In this document: positions 26,454-34,145 of the stretch, piece after piece
How the letters are laid out: every line of letters starts with the position of its first letter
How positions within the stretch are numbered: the first letter of the stretch is position 1
From: Haliea sp040222615
GTDB taxonomy: Bacteria; Pseudomonadota; Gammaproteobacteria; Pseudomonadales; Halieaceae
Reading direction: 5' to 3'
Length of the DNA: 59,772 bases
Assembly (NCBI RefSeq): GCF_040222615.1
Contig: NZ_JAVKCQ010000205.1
Location: 1 to 59,772 of the forward strand
Notes under the pieces: generated by a model
Databases searched by the model: none
Told to the model about the DNA's origin: nothing
Seen by the model: the letters and a program-made list of their open reading frames with translations, nothing else
Translations under genes and position numbers: made by a program

Positions 26454-26481
26454 TTGCATAAAAAAACCTGCTATCTATAAT
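26454..26481 (+). promoter_or_regulatory. Sigma-70 promoter for the carotenoid oxygenase gene
   Basis: The -35 element TTGCAT (26454-26459) and the -10 element TATAAT (26476-26481) are 16 bases apart. The start codon follows at 26513 with AGGGAGA before it. The -10 is a perfect consensus in an AT-rich stretch of an otherwise GC-rich window. Confidence 0.75.
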
Positions 26482-26512
26482 CGGGTCAAGATCCGGTTCC
26501 AGGGAGAGCAAT

Positions 26513-28033
26513 ATGCAGAGTCTCAGCAAAGTCAGTGAATACCCTTCGGTTGACCAGTGTATCGGCGGTGTCGCCGAGTTTTCCGACACCCAGCCGTGGA
26601 TCTACACCCTGGACAACCCCTACTTGCACGGGGTCTACGCTCCTACCTCGGACGAGCTGGATGTCGCGGGCCTCGCTGTGGAGGGGGAACTGCCGTCGGA
26701 CCTTGAGGGCGCGTATTTCCGCAATGGCCCCAACCCGGTGTTCAAGCCCAAGAACCGCTACCATCCCTTTGATGGTGACGGCATGGTGCACGGGGTGTAC
26801 TTTCGCGATGGCCAGGCCGCCTATCGCAATCGCTATGTGAGCACCGTGGCCTTGCAGGGAGAGCGGGCCGACGGGCGCTCGGTTTCGCCCGGGGTGATGG
26901 GTCCGTTCGACTACAGCGTGTCGCCCTTCGGTATCAAGGACACTTCCAATACCGATATTTTTATCTACAACGGCGACCTGATGAGCCTGTGGTACAACGC
27001 CGGTCATCCCTATAGGCTGGATGCGCACGATCTTGCGACCAAGGGCTTTTACGATCTGCAGGGACGGCAGCAGCGGCGCATGTCGGCGCACTCCAAGGTC
27101 GATCTGGCCACCGGCGAGCTGTTGTTCTTTGATTACGGCGATGAGCCACCCTACATGACCTATGGCGTGGCTGACCCCAGCGGCAAACTGCTGCACGAGG
27201 TGGCCATCGATCTGCCGGGGCCGCGCCTGCCCCACGATATTGGCTTTACCACCCACTACACGATTCTGCACGACCTGCCGTTTTTCCACGACATGAATGT
27301 CCTGCGTCAGCACGGTTACCGGGTGCTGACCTTTCACACCGACATCCCCACCCGCTTTGGCCTGATACCGCGCCACGGTGCCGGCAGCGACGTGCGCTGG
27401 TTCGAGTGCGAACCCTGCTACATCCTGCACACCAGTAATTGCTGGGAGGAGGGTGACTGGGTGGTCATGGATGGTTGCCGCTCCACCAATCCGATGCCCG
27501 ATGCCCAGCCCGGGGAAGGTGAGCTGGCCTCCATGCTGGCCTACATGCGGCTGGAGGCGAACAACTACCGCTGGCGCTTCAACCTGCGTACCGGGGAAGT
27601 ACGGGAGGGGCCGATCGACGATCTCAATACCGAGTTCAACAAGACCAACCCGCTATATCACGGCCGCAAGAGTCGCTACGCCTACCACCAGCGTATTCCG
27701 CTGCATCACGAGGGCGGTTATACCCTCCGGTTTACCGGGCTGGTCAAGTACGATAACGAAACCGGTCAGCGCTGGCAGTGGGATTACGGCAAAGGCGTGT
27801 TCGGCAGCGAGGCAGTGTTCGCGCCGCGCCGGGGCGCCACTGCGAACTCCGGCGAGGACGACGGCTATGTCATCACCCTGGCGACGGACAGCAATACCTG
27901 GCAATCACACTGCCTGGTGTTTGACGCCCGGGATATCGAGCAGGGGCCGGTGGCGCGGGTACTGATGCCGCATCGGGTGCCCTATGGTTTCCACGCTACC
28001 TGGGCGCGTGGTGAGGACCTGTATCGCGCCTGA
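26513..28033 (+). CDS. Carotenoid oxygenase family protein (carotenoid/stilbene cleavage dioxygenase)
   Basis: This 506-residue protein is a seven-bladed beta-propeller non-haem iron dioxygenase that cleaves a conjugated or stilbene-type double bond to two aldehydes or ketones. The four iron-binding histidines are visible: His193 (SAHSKVD), His241 (LPHDIGF), His306 (CYILHTSN) and His494 (PYGFHATW). The N-terminal block GAYFRNGPNP and FDGDGMVHGVYF is typical. No signal peptide is apparent, so it acts in the cytoplasm. It is divergent from the MFE-2-like SDR and followed by a TonB receptor. Whether the substrate is a carotenoid, an apocarotenoid or a lignostilbene cannot be told. Confidence 0.92.
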   Translation: MQSLSKVSEYPSVDQCIGGVAEFSDTQPWIYTLDNPYLHGVYAPTSDELDVAGLAVEGELPSDLEGAYFRNGPNPVFKPKNRYHPFDGDGMVHGVYFRDGQAAYRNRYVSTVALQGERADGRSVSPGVMGPFDYSVSPFGIKDTSNTDIFIYNGDLMSLWYNAGHPYRLDAHDLATKGFYDLQGRQQRRMSAHSKVDLATGELLFFDYGDEPPYMTYGVADPSGKLLHEVAIDLPGPRLPHDIGFTTHYTILHDLPFFHDMNVLRQHGYRVLTFHTDIPTRFGLIPRHGAGSDVRWFECEPCYILHTSNCWEEGDWVVMDGCRSTNPMPDAQPGEGELASMLAYMRLEANNYRWRFNLRTGEVREGPIDDLNTEFNKTNPLYHGRKSRYAYHQRIPLHHEGGYTLRFTGLVKYDNETGQRWQWDYGKGVFGSEAVFAPRRGATANSGEDDGYVITLATDSNTWQSHCLVFDARDIEQGPVARVLMPHRVPYGFHATWARGEDLYRA

Positions 28034-28041
28034 TTGAATCG

Positions 28042-28077
28042 GGGCGCGTGGATTGCACGCGCCCTGACCTTGTTTTT
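28042..28077 (+). terminator. Probable terminator after the carotenoid oxygenase gene
   Basis: A nine-base perfect stem GGGCGCGTG/CACGCGCCC with a five-base loop lies at 28042-28064, directly after the stop. A T-rich stretch (TGACCTTGTTTTT) follows rather than an immediate T-run, so termination may be partial. A -10-like TATAAT at 28119-28124 suggests a new promoter for the next gene. Confidence 0.55.
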
Positions 28078-28147
28078 CGCCAATGTTGCGATAAACTGGG
28101 TTCGTTAATGCAAGCCACTATAATTGATAACTCGCCACGAGGCTTCT

Positions 28148-30469
28148 ATGACTACCAACGCACTGCGCATCGCCATCCACGCCTTCGCCGTACTTCCTTT
28201 GGCCCTGCCCACGGTGGCCTCCGCCCAGCAGCAGCTGGAAGAGGTCGTGGTGACCGCCGAAAGGCGTGCCCAGAGTATCCAGGATGTACCCCTGTCGGTT
28301 GCCGCGCTCGCCGGCGATGATATCGAAGTCGGCAAGATCAGCGGTCTCAACGATATCGCCTTCCGCACCCCGGGGCTCACCTACAACCAGTTCAGCATCG
28401 GCGAGCCGCGCATCTACATCCGCGGTATCGGCAACAGCTCGGACTCCGCTGGCAGCGACCCGGCAGTGGGGGTGTTCCTGGATGAGGTCTACATCGGGCG
28501 CACCGGCGGCGTGGGTTTCGACCTGTTTGATCTGGAGCGGGTGGAAATCCTGCGCGGTCCGCAGGGCACCCTGTATGGCAAGAACACCAACGGCGGCGCG
28601 ATCAACATTGTCACGTCGCGCCCCTCCCAGGAAACCGAACTGCGGGTGCGGGTCTCTGCCGGCAGTGACCAGCTGCGCCATTTCCAGGGGCTGGCCAGCG
28701 GCGGCCTCAGCGACAACGTCGCCGGCAAGCTGGTGTATTCGTTCCGCGACCGCGAAGGCTACGGCCGCAACGTGATTACTCCCGGCGAAATCAGCACCGC
28801 CGGCAACTTCTCCAACAGCCCGACCATCGGCGGCAGTTTTGGCGCCGGCAATGCAGGGGAGAAAATGGACGACGCTCGCGCGGTCAGCGCCCGCGGGCAG
28901 CTGATGTTCGATATCAGTGAGCGCGTGGACCTGTTGTTGACGGCGGATTATGCCCGCGACGAGACCAACGGTCCCTGTCGCCACATCCAGAATGTGGACT
29001 CGGCGATAGCCGGCCTGGCACCGTTCTGGCGCATCGGTATGTCCGAGCGCTACATGGCCGATGATCGCAACTGCAGCTCCCAGTTCGATACCTCGCAGAA
29101 ACGTGTGGTCGAAGGACTGATGGCCCGTTTCGAAGTCGACCTGGACTGGGCGAGCCTGACCTCCATTACCGCCTGGCGCTCCAGCGACTACAACTGGGTG
29201 GACGACCTCACCGGGATCCCCCTCAACAACCTGGCGGCGCCTTCCCCTCCCGGAGTGCCCTTGCCCCCGGGTTTCTTCACCGCCCCCGGCAATGTGGTCA
29301 ACGGTGCCGAGGAAGAAGCGTCGCAGATCTCCCAGGAGTTCCGTCTCGCCGGCAACAGCGAGCGCCTGAACTGGCTGGCTGGCGCCTTCTTTATGGAAGA
29401 GGATGTGGAGCGGGCCGAGGAGTTCTATACCCAATACAGCACCCCGCTGCAGGGTCTGGGGCTCGCCGGGCTCGGGGATGTGCTGTTTACCCAGGACAAT
29501 ACCACCACCAGCTATGCGGTCTACGGTCAGGCAGACTGGGATATCTCTGAGCAGCTGACCCTGACTTACGGTGTACGCTGGGCCGAGGATGAAAAGGAAA
29601 TCACCCAGAATTCCATCGACCTGCTGGATACCACGCCGTCCGGCGTTCCCTTGATCCTGCCTTCTTTCGCGGCGCCGGTGTTTGCCGAAGACTCCTGGTC
29701 CGAGGTGACCCACAAGCTGTCGCTGGCCTGGCGACCCACCGATGCCCTGATGCTCTACGCCACCTATTCCGAGGGCTTCAAGAGCGGCGCTTTCCAGTCC
29801 CAGACCAACCTGGCCAGCGTAGCCGCGGAACCGGTGGATCCGGAAATTGTCGAGAACATCGAGATCGGCATGAAGTCCACCTGGTGGGACCAGCGCCTGC
29901 AGTTCAACCTGTCCTACTACGACATGGACTATGAGGACCTGCAGGTATTCGAGCTCAACAGCCGCTTCCTGCTGGTACTGCTGAATGCCCAGGCCGAGTC
30001 GAAAGGCTACGAGGCCTCCATCGACGTCGTGCCCTTCGAGAATTTCACCCTGAGCGCGAGCTACAACTACAGTGACGCCACCTTCAAGGAGTTCATCAAC
30101 TCCAACGGTGTGGACCTGGCGGACCGCGACTTGCCGTTTGCGCCGGATGGTTCCCTTACCAGCACTGCCAATTACCGGGTCAATCTGGGCAATGGCAGCG
30201 CCCTGGATTTCGGCCTCAGCTACAGCTGGAAGGATGAGTACTACACCGGTCCCCAGAACCGGCCGGTTGAACGCCAGGGCAGCGTCGAACTGATCGACGC
30301 CAGCGTTAGCTGGACCAGTGCCGATGGCTCCCTCGCCGTTGACCTCTGGGGCAAGAACCTCAACGATGAGCTGCAGGTAACCAACCGCATCGTGGATCCC
30401 ACCGGCGTTACCTCGGAGTATTACATGCCTCCACGCACCGCCGGCGTCACCCTGACCAAGAGCTTCTGA
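28148..30469 (+). CDS. TonB-dependent outer-membrane receptor
   Basis: This 773-residue receptor has a clear signal peptide (ALRIAIHAFAVLPLALPTVASAQ), the LEEVVVTAERR segment, a plug domain with PRIYIRGIGNSSDSAGSDP and RVEILRGPQGTLYGKNTNGGAI, and a barrel ending in a terminal phenylalanine (GVTLTKSF). The start at 28148 is used because GAGG precedes it; an in-frame TTG at 28124 would precede the signal peptide. It follows the carotenoid oxygenase on the same strand, which hints that it imports the oxygenase substrate or a related hydrophobic molecule. That link is inference from position. Confidence 0.93.
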   Translation: MTTNALRIAIHAFAVLPLALPTVASAQQQLEEVVVTAERRAQSIQDVPLSVAALAGDDIEVGKISGLNDIAFRTPGLTYNQFSIGEPRIYIRGIGNSSDSAGSDPAVGVFLDEVYIGRTGGVGFDLFDLERVEILRGPQGTLYGKNTNGGAINIVTSRPSQETELRVRVSAGSDQLRHFQGLASGGLSDNVAGKLVYSFRDREGYGRNVITPGEISTAGNFSNSPTIGGSFGAGNAGEKMDDARAVSARGQLMFDISERVDLLLTADYARDETNGPCRHIQNVDSAIAGLAPFWRIGMSERYMADDRNCSSQFDTSQKRVVEGLMARFEVDLDWASLTSITAWRSSDYNWVDDLTGIPLNNLAAPSPPGVPLPPGFFTAPGNVVNGAEEEASQISQEFRLAGNSERLNWLAGAFFMEEDVERAEEFYTQYSTPLQGLGLAGLGDVLFTQDNTTTSYAVYGQADWDISEQLTLTYGVRWAEDEKEITQNSIDLLDTTPSGVPLILPSFAAPVFAEDSWSEVTHKLSLAWRPTDALMLYATYSEGFKSGAFQSQTNLASVAAEPVDPEIVENIEIGMKSTWWDQRLQFNLSYYDMDYEDLQVFELNSRFLLVLLNAQAESKGYEASIDVVPFENFTLSASYNYSDATFKEFINSNGVDLADRDLPFAPDGSLTSTANYRVNLGNGSALDFGLSYSWKDEYYTGPQNRPVERQGSVELIDASVSWTSADGSLAVDLWGKNLNDELQVTNRIVDPTGVTSEYYMPPRTAGVTLTKSF

Positions 30470-30476
30470 TGAAGCG

Positions 30477-30515
30477 CGGGACAAGCAGCCCGCCGTGGCG
30501 CGGGAGCTTGTCCCG
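30477..30515. repeat. Inverted repeat after the second TonB receptor
   Basis: Ten-base perfect arms CGGGACAAGC (30477-30486) and GCTTGTCCCG (30506-30515) enclose a loop that itself can pair (CCCGC/GCGCGGG). There is no T-run. It resembles short extragenic palindromes of gammaproteobacteria or a transcript-end stem. I saw no other copy in this window. Confidence 0.55.
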
Positions 30516-30580
30516 GCGGTGTTGCCTTGCCGCCCTGCAGCAGTGGAGGCAGGGCTCGCTTTCACCTATCATCCGGGGTT

Positions 30581-31471
30581 ATGAGTAGTGAAGCCCTCAC
30601 CATCGTCTTCGCCGATATCAGCGGCAGCACGCGCCTGTTCGAGCAGCGGGGCGATGAGTCGGCGCGTGAGACCATCCTCGGCCTGCTCAATCTGTGCGCC
30701 GAGGTTGTTGCCAGCCACGGTGGGGAGGTGGTCAAGACTATCGGCGACGAGATCATGGCGACCTTCCCCACTGTTGAAAGCGGTATCGAGGCGGCGGTGC
30801 AGATGCAGCGTCGGGTGAGTGACGAGGTGAGCTGCAGGCGGGAGCGCCTGGCGCTGCGGATCGGCCTGCATCACGGCGACGTGCTGCATGACCGTGGCGA
30901 CGTTTTTGGCGCAGCGGTCAATACGGCTGCGCGCATGGCCAGCCTCGCCAAGCGCGAGCAGATTGTCACCACTGCGGATTCCGCGCGCAAACTTTCCGCC
31001 TCCAGTGGCCTGCGCACGCGCAGTCTGGGCCGGACCCACGTTCCCGGCAAGCACGCCTTGCTGGATATTGTCGACGTGATCTGGCAGGAGGACACCACCA
31101 ACATCACGACCTTCCAGGGGCAGGAATCGCTTGCCGAGGTGCATCACGACACCTGCCTGGAGCTTGTGCTGGACGGAATTGCGGTGACCATGGATGAAAC
31201 CAGCCAGCCGCTGCTGCTGGGCCGGGATACCTCGGCGGATCTGGTGGTGGAGGCTGAGTGGGTGTCCCGTCATCACGCATCCATCGAGTACCGGCGGGGA
31301 TTCTTCGTGCTTGCCGATGCCTCCACCAACGGCACCTTCGTCTGTCTCGGCGACGATGACCCGGTTTTCCTGCACCGCGATGAGTTGCTGCTGCGCGGCA
31401 GCGGCAATATCAGCCTGGGCCAGAGTCGCGACATGAGTCCCTCTCTGGCGCTGGTTTTCCGGTGCAGCTGA
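30581..31471 (+). CDS. Class III adenylate cyclase fused to an FHA domain
   Basis: The 296-residue product joins an N-terminal class III cyclase domain (about 5-165) to a C-terminal forkhead-associated domain (about 200-290). The cyclase has both metal-binding aspartates (Asp12 in FADISGST, Asp56 in IGDEIM), the adenine-specifying pair Lys52 and Asp107, and the transition-state residues Asn114 and Arg118 (VNTAARM), so it should make cAMP. The FHA domain keeps GRD (214-216), SRHH (229-232) and STNGT (248-252), needed to bind phosphothreonine. It has no membrane segment. The pairing suggests cAMP production or location controlled by a Ser/Thr kinase, though none is seen nearby. Confidence 0.9.
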   Translation: MSSEALTIVFADISGSTRLFEQRGDESARETILGLLNLCAEVVASHGGEVVKTIGDEIMATFPTVESGIEAAVQMQRRVSDEVSCRRERLALRIGLHHGDVLHDRGDVFGAAVNTAARMASLAKREQIVTTADSARKLSASSGLRTRSLGRTHVPGKHALLDIVDVIWQEDTTNITTFQGQESLAEVHHDTCLELVLDGIAVTMDETSQPLLLGRDTSADLVVEAEWVSRHHASIEYRRGFFVLADASTNGTFVCLGDDDPVFLHRDELLLRGSGNISLGQSRDMSPSLALVFRCS

Positions 31472-31520
31472 CGGATAGAGTCCAGCCCTGCGAGCGCGGA
31501 ACGACTGTCGGGTACCGGAC

Positions 31521-32456
31521 ATGAGCCAGCTGCTAACCCGGGCCAGCTCCATCAACCGCGCCCTGGACCAGATTGGCGACAAATGGTGCATCCTGATCAT
31601 CCAGGAGGTGTTCTGGGGTATCAATACCTTCGGCGGGATGCTCGAGGCCACCGGCGTATCCCGGGGGGTGCTGTCCAACCGGTTGAAATGGCTGCAGTCC
31701 ATGGACTGTCTGCGCAAGCGCTCTTCGGACGGGGGGCCGCGCCATCCTGTCTATCACCTGACCCGCAAGTCGATAGATCTCTATCAACACGCATTGATGG
31801 CGGTTATCTGGGAAGAAAAGCATCACCCGCCGCCGCCTGCGGGGAAGGTGCACCTGTTGCATCGCAGCTGCGGCCAGTCCCTGCAGCCGCGCCTGCGCTG
31901 TGGCAGCTGCCGTCGCGATGTGGACGGCAGGGACGTCAGCTATCATCCCGGCCCCGGTGCAACCCGGGACGTCCGGGACAAGAAGGTGCGCCGGCGTTCC
32001 TCCTTGTCCGCCCACGAGGTTCCCGGGGAACACAGCGTCTATCGCAACCTGATCAACCTGGTGGGCGACCGCTGGACCGCCAACGTGATTGCCCTGGCCT
32101 TTCACGGCCTGCAGCGCTTCGATGAATTCCACACGGAATTGCCGGTGGCGACCAATATTCTCTCGGACCGGATGCGCTACCTGGTGCGCCAGGGCGTGTT
32201 TGCCACCAGGCCCTATCAGCAGCGCCCGGTGCGCTACGCCTACGAGTTAACCGAGAAGGGCTGGGACCTGTTTCCCTACTTTCTCACCCTGCTGCAGTGG
32301 GGCGACAAATGGTGCGACCCCACTGGCGCCGGCCGCCCGATGTGCCTTACCCACACCGTCTGCGGCGAAAACCTGCACGGCGAAGTGGTCTGTGACCACT
32401 GCGGCGAAGAGCTGCGCGCCCACCACGTCGATTTCACCATTGGAGACCCGGTATGA
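31521..32456 (+). CDS. Double HxlR-type winged-helix regulator with duplicated zinc-ribbon-like tails
   Basis: This 311-residue regulator contains two HxlR winged-helix domains in tandem. The first (about 10-95) begins ALDQIGDKWCILIIQEVFWG, the second (about 170-260) NLINLVGDRWTANVIALAF. Each is followed by a cysteine-rich piece: HRSCGQ...RCGSCRRDVDGRDVSY and HTVCGEN...CDHCGEELRAHHVDF, which look like matching metal-binding ribbons. HxlR proteins usually have one domain and act as dimers, so this is an internal duplication that makes a pseudo-dimer. Its stop overlaps the paaN start by four bases, so it probably controls that gene. Confidence 0.88.
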   Translation: MSQLLTRASSINRALDQIGDKWCILIIQEVFWGINTFGGMLEATGVSRGVLSNRLKWLQSMDCLRKRSSDGGPRHPVYHLTRKSIDLYQHALMAVIWEEKHHPPPPAGKVHLLHRSCGQSLQPRLRCGSCRRDVDGRDVSYHPGPGATRDVRDKKVRRRSSLSAHEVPGEHSVYRNLINLVGDRWTANVIALAFHGLQRFDEFHTELPVATNILSDRMRYLVRQGVFATRPYQQRPVRYAYELTEKGWDLFPYFLTLLQWGDKWCDPTGAGRPMCLTHTVCGENLHGEVVCDHCGEELRAHHVDFTIGDPV

Positions 32457-34135
32457 CCGCCCTGTTCAACAAACACCAGGACCTGTTGACGAAGGCCCTG
32501 GACGCCTGCGCCCGGCGCTACGCCTGGAGTGGCTGGCCCGAGAACCCCAGCAGCAAGATCCACGGCGAGGCCAGGCCGGCGGCCGGACAGGCGCGCTTCG
32601 AGGCCCTGCTGGGTCAGGACTTTCCGCTGCAGCAGCCCGGCGAGATCGACCGCGTCGGCGAGGAAGTCTCGCCCTACACCGGCAGACCCCTGGGGCTGCG
32701 CTATCCGCGGCTGGACCCGGGCAGCCTGTTCCCGGCCATCAATGCCGGGCGCCCCGCCTGGGCCGCTGCCAGTCCGGAGGAGCGGGTGGGGGTCTGCCTG
32801 GAGATCCTCCAGCGCTGCGGGGAGCAGCTATTCGAAAATGCCCACGCCACCATGCACACTTCCGGCCAGTCCTATGTCATGGCGTTTGCGGGCAGTGGCG
32901 CCAATGCCCTGGACCGTGGGCTGGAGGCGCTGGCCTATGCTCACAAGGCCATGCAGGACGTGCCCGCCAGCGCGCGCTGGGAGCGGCAGTTCGGCCGCGA
33001 CGGCGTGGCCAGCCTGGACAAGCGCTATCGGCTGGTGCCGCGCGGTATCGGTGTGGTGATTTGCTGCGCCACCTTTCCGCTGTGGAATACCTATCCGGCG
33101 CTCTGTGCATCGCTTGCCACTGGTAATCCGGTGGTGCTCAAGCCGCACCCGGCGGCGACCCTGCCGGTGGCGATGGTGGCGAAGGTGTGCCGCGAAGTGC
33201 TGGCCGAGGCGGGCTTTGATCCCAATCTGGTAACCCTGGCGGCGGACAGCCGCGCGGAACCGGCGACCCTGCCGCTGGTCCAGCACCCGGACACCGCCAT
33301 CATTGATTTTACCGGCAGTCCGCGCTTTGGCAGCTGGCTGGAACAGAACTGCCCCGGCAAGCTCGTCTATACCGAGACCGCGGGCTGCAACTCGGTGGTG
33401 GTAGAGTCCACGGATGACCTCACCGCCACAGCCAGGGCCATCGCACATTCACTGTGCCAGGCCTCGGCGCAGATGTGCACCAGCGTGCAGAATATCCATA
33501 TACCGGCGGCGGGAATCCGGGTTGGCGGTGAGGCAGTCCCCCACGCAGAGGTGGCGCAGGCGATCTGCGCCGCAGTGGATCACTGGCTTGCCGATGCGCG
33601 CGGCGCCGCCACCCTGTGCGGCACCCTGTTCGACCCCTCGGTACAGGCCAACGTGGATCGCTATCGCGAGCTGGCCGGTGACAGGATCCTGCGCGACTCG
33701 GCAGCCTACGCCAATCCGGACTTCCCGGCCGCACGCACCGCGACACCGCTGGTGATTGCGGCGACCGCAGCGGATCGGGACTGGTACCGGCAGGAAGTCT
33801 TTGGTCCGGTCTCCTTTATCATCGCCAACGACAGCGCGGAGTCCTGCCTGGAGGACGCCACCGGCAATGCCCGCGATTGCGGGGCCATCACCTCCCATGT
33901 CTACTCCACGGATCCGGTGTTCCTGGGCAGGGCGGTGGACGCCTACCACGCCGCCGGTGCGTCGGTGGCCTGTAACCTGACCGGCATGCCGATCAACTTT
34001 GCCGCCGCCTACTCGGATTTCCACGTCACCGGGCTCAATCCTGCAGGCAATGCCTGCCTCGCGGACCTCGCCTTCGTCAGCAACCGGTTTCGCATCGTGC
34101 AAAGCAAGTTCATGGGTGTGGCGCCGGCGCACTGA
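32453..34135 (+). CDS. paaN: PaaN-type aldehyde dehydrogenase
   Basis: This 560-residue protein belongs to the aldehyde dehydrogenase superfamily and matches PaaN-type enzymes, named for phenylacetate degradation, in which a semialdehyde is oxidised. The catalytic cysteine is Cys342 (QMCTSVQN), the general base Glu308 (YTETAGCN), and the oxyanion asparagine is in PLWNTYPALCASLATGNPVV. There is no hydratase domain, unlike PaaZ. The ATG overlaps the HxlR-type gene by four bases with GGAG before it. No other paa genes (paaABCDE, paaK) are visible, so a role in oxidising aldehydes from the nearby cleavage dioxygenase should be considered. Confidence 0.82.
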   Translation: MTALFNKHQDLLTKALDACARRYAWSGWPENPSSKIHGEARPAAGQARFEALLGQDFPLQQPGEIDRVGEEVSPYTGRPLGLRYPRLDPGSLFPAINAGRPAWAAASPEERVGVCLEILQRCGEQLFENAHATMHTSGQSYVMAFAGSGANALDRGLEALAYAHKAMQDVPASARWERQFGRDGVASLDKRYRLVPRGIGVVICCATFPLWNTYPALCASLATGNPVVLKPHPAATLPVAMVAKVCREVLAEAGFDPNLVTLAADSRAEPATLPLVQHPDTAIIDFTGSPRFGSWLEQNCPGKLVYTETAGCNSVVVESTDDLTATARAIAHSLCQASAQMCTSVQNIHIPAAGIRVGGEAVPHAEVAQAICAAVDHWLADARGAATLCGTLFDPSVQANVDRYRELAGDRILRDSAAYANPDFPAARTATPLVIAATAADRDWYRQEVFGPVSFIIANDSAESCLEDATGNARDCGAITSHVYSTDPVFLGRAVDAYHAAGASVACNLTGMPINFAAAYSDFHVTGLNPAGNACLADLAFVSNRFRIVQSKFMGVAPAH

Positions 34136-34145
34136 GCGCTGCGGT

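Noticed and set aside
28119..28124. TATAAT upstream of the second TonB receptor as a full promoter
   Set aside because: The -10 is perfect but no acceptable -35 was found at 15-19 bases, and the leader would be very short, so only the possibility is noted.
28118..30565. 815-codon open frame on the minus strand opposite the second TonB receptor
   Set aside because: The plus-strand frame has a signal peptide, plug motifs and a barrel C-terminus. The antisense frame has low-complexity composition without domains, as expected of a GC-rich shadow.
6340..34135. Integrative element borders, att sites or tRNA ends around the accessory block
   Set aside because: I found no tRNA, integrase, transposase or clear direct repeats at the rep or comM sides.
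32453..34135. A complete phenylacetate degradation cluster
   Set aside because: Only the PaaN-type gene is present; no paaABCDE, paaK, paaG or paaJ-like gene was recognised near it.
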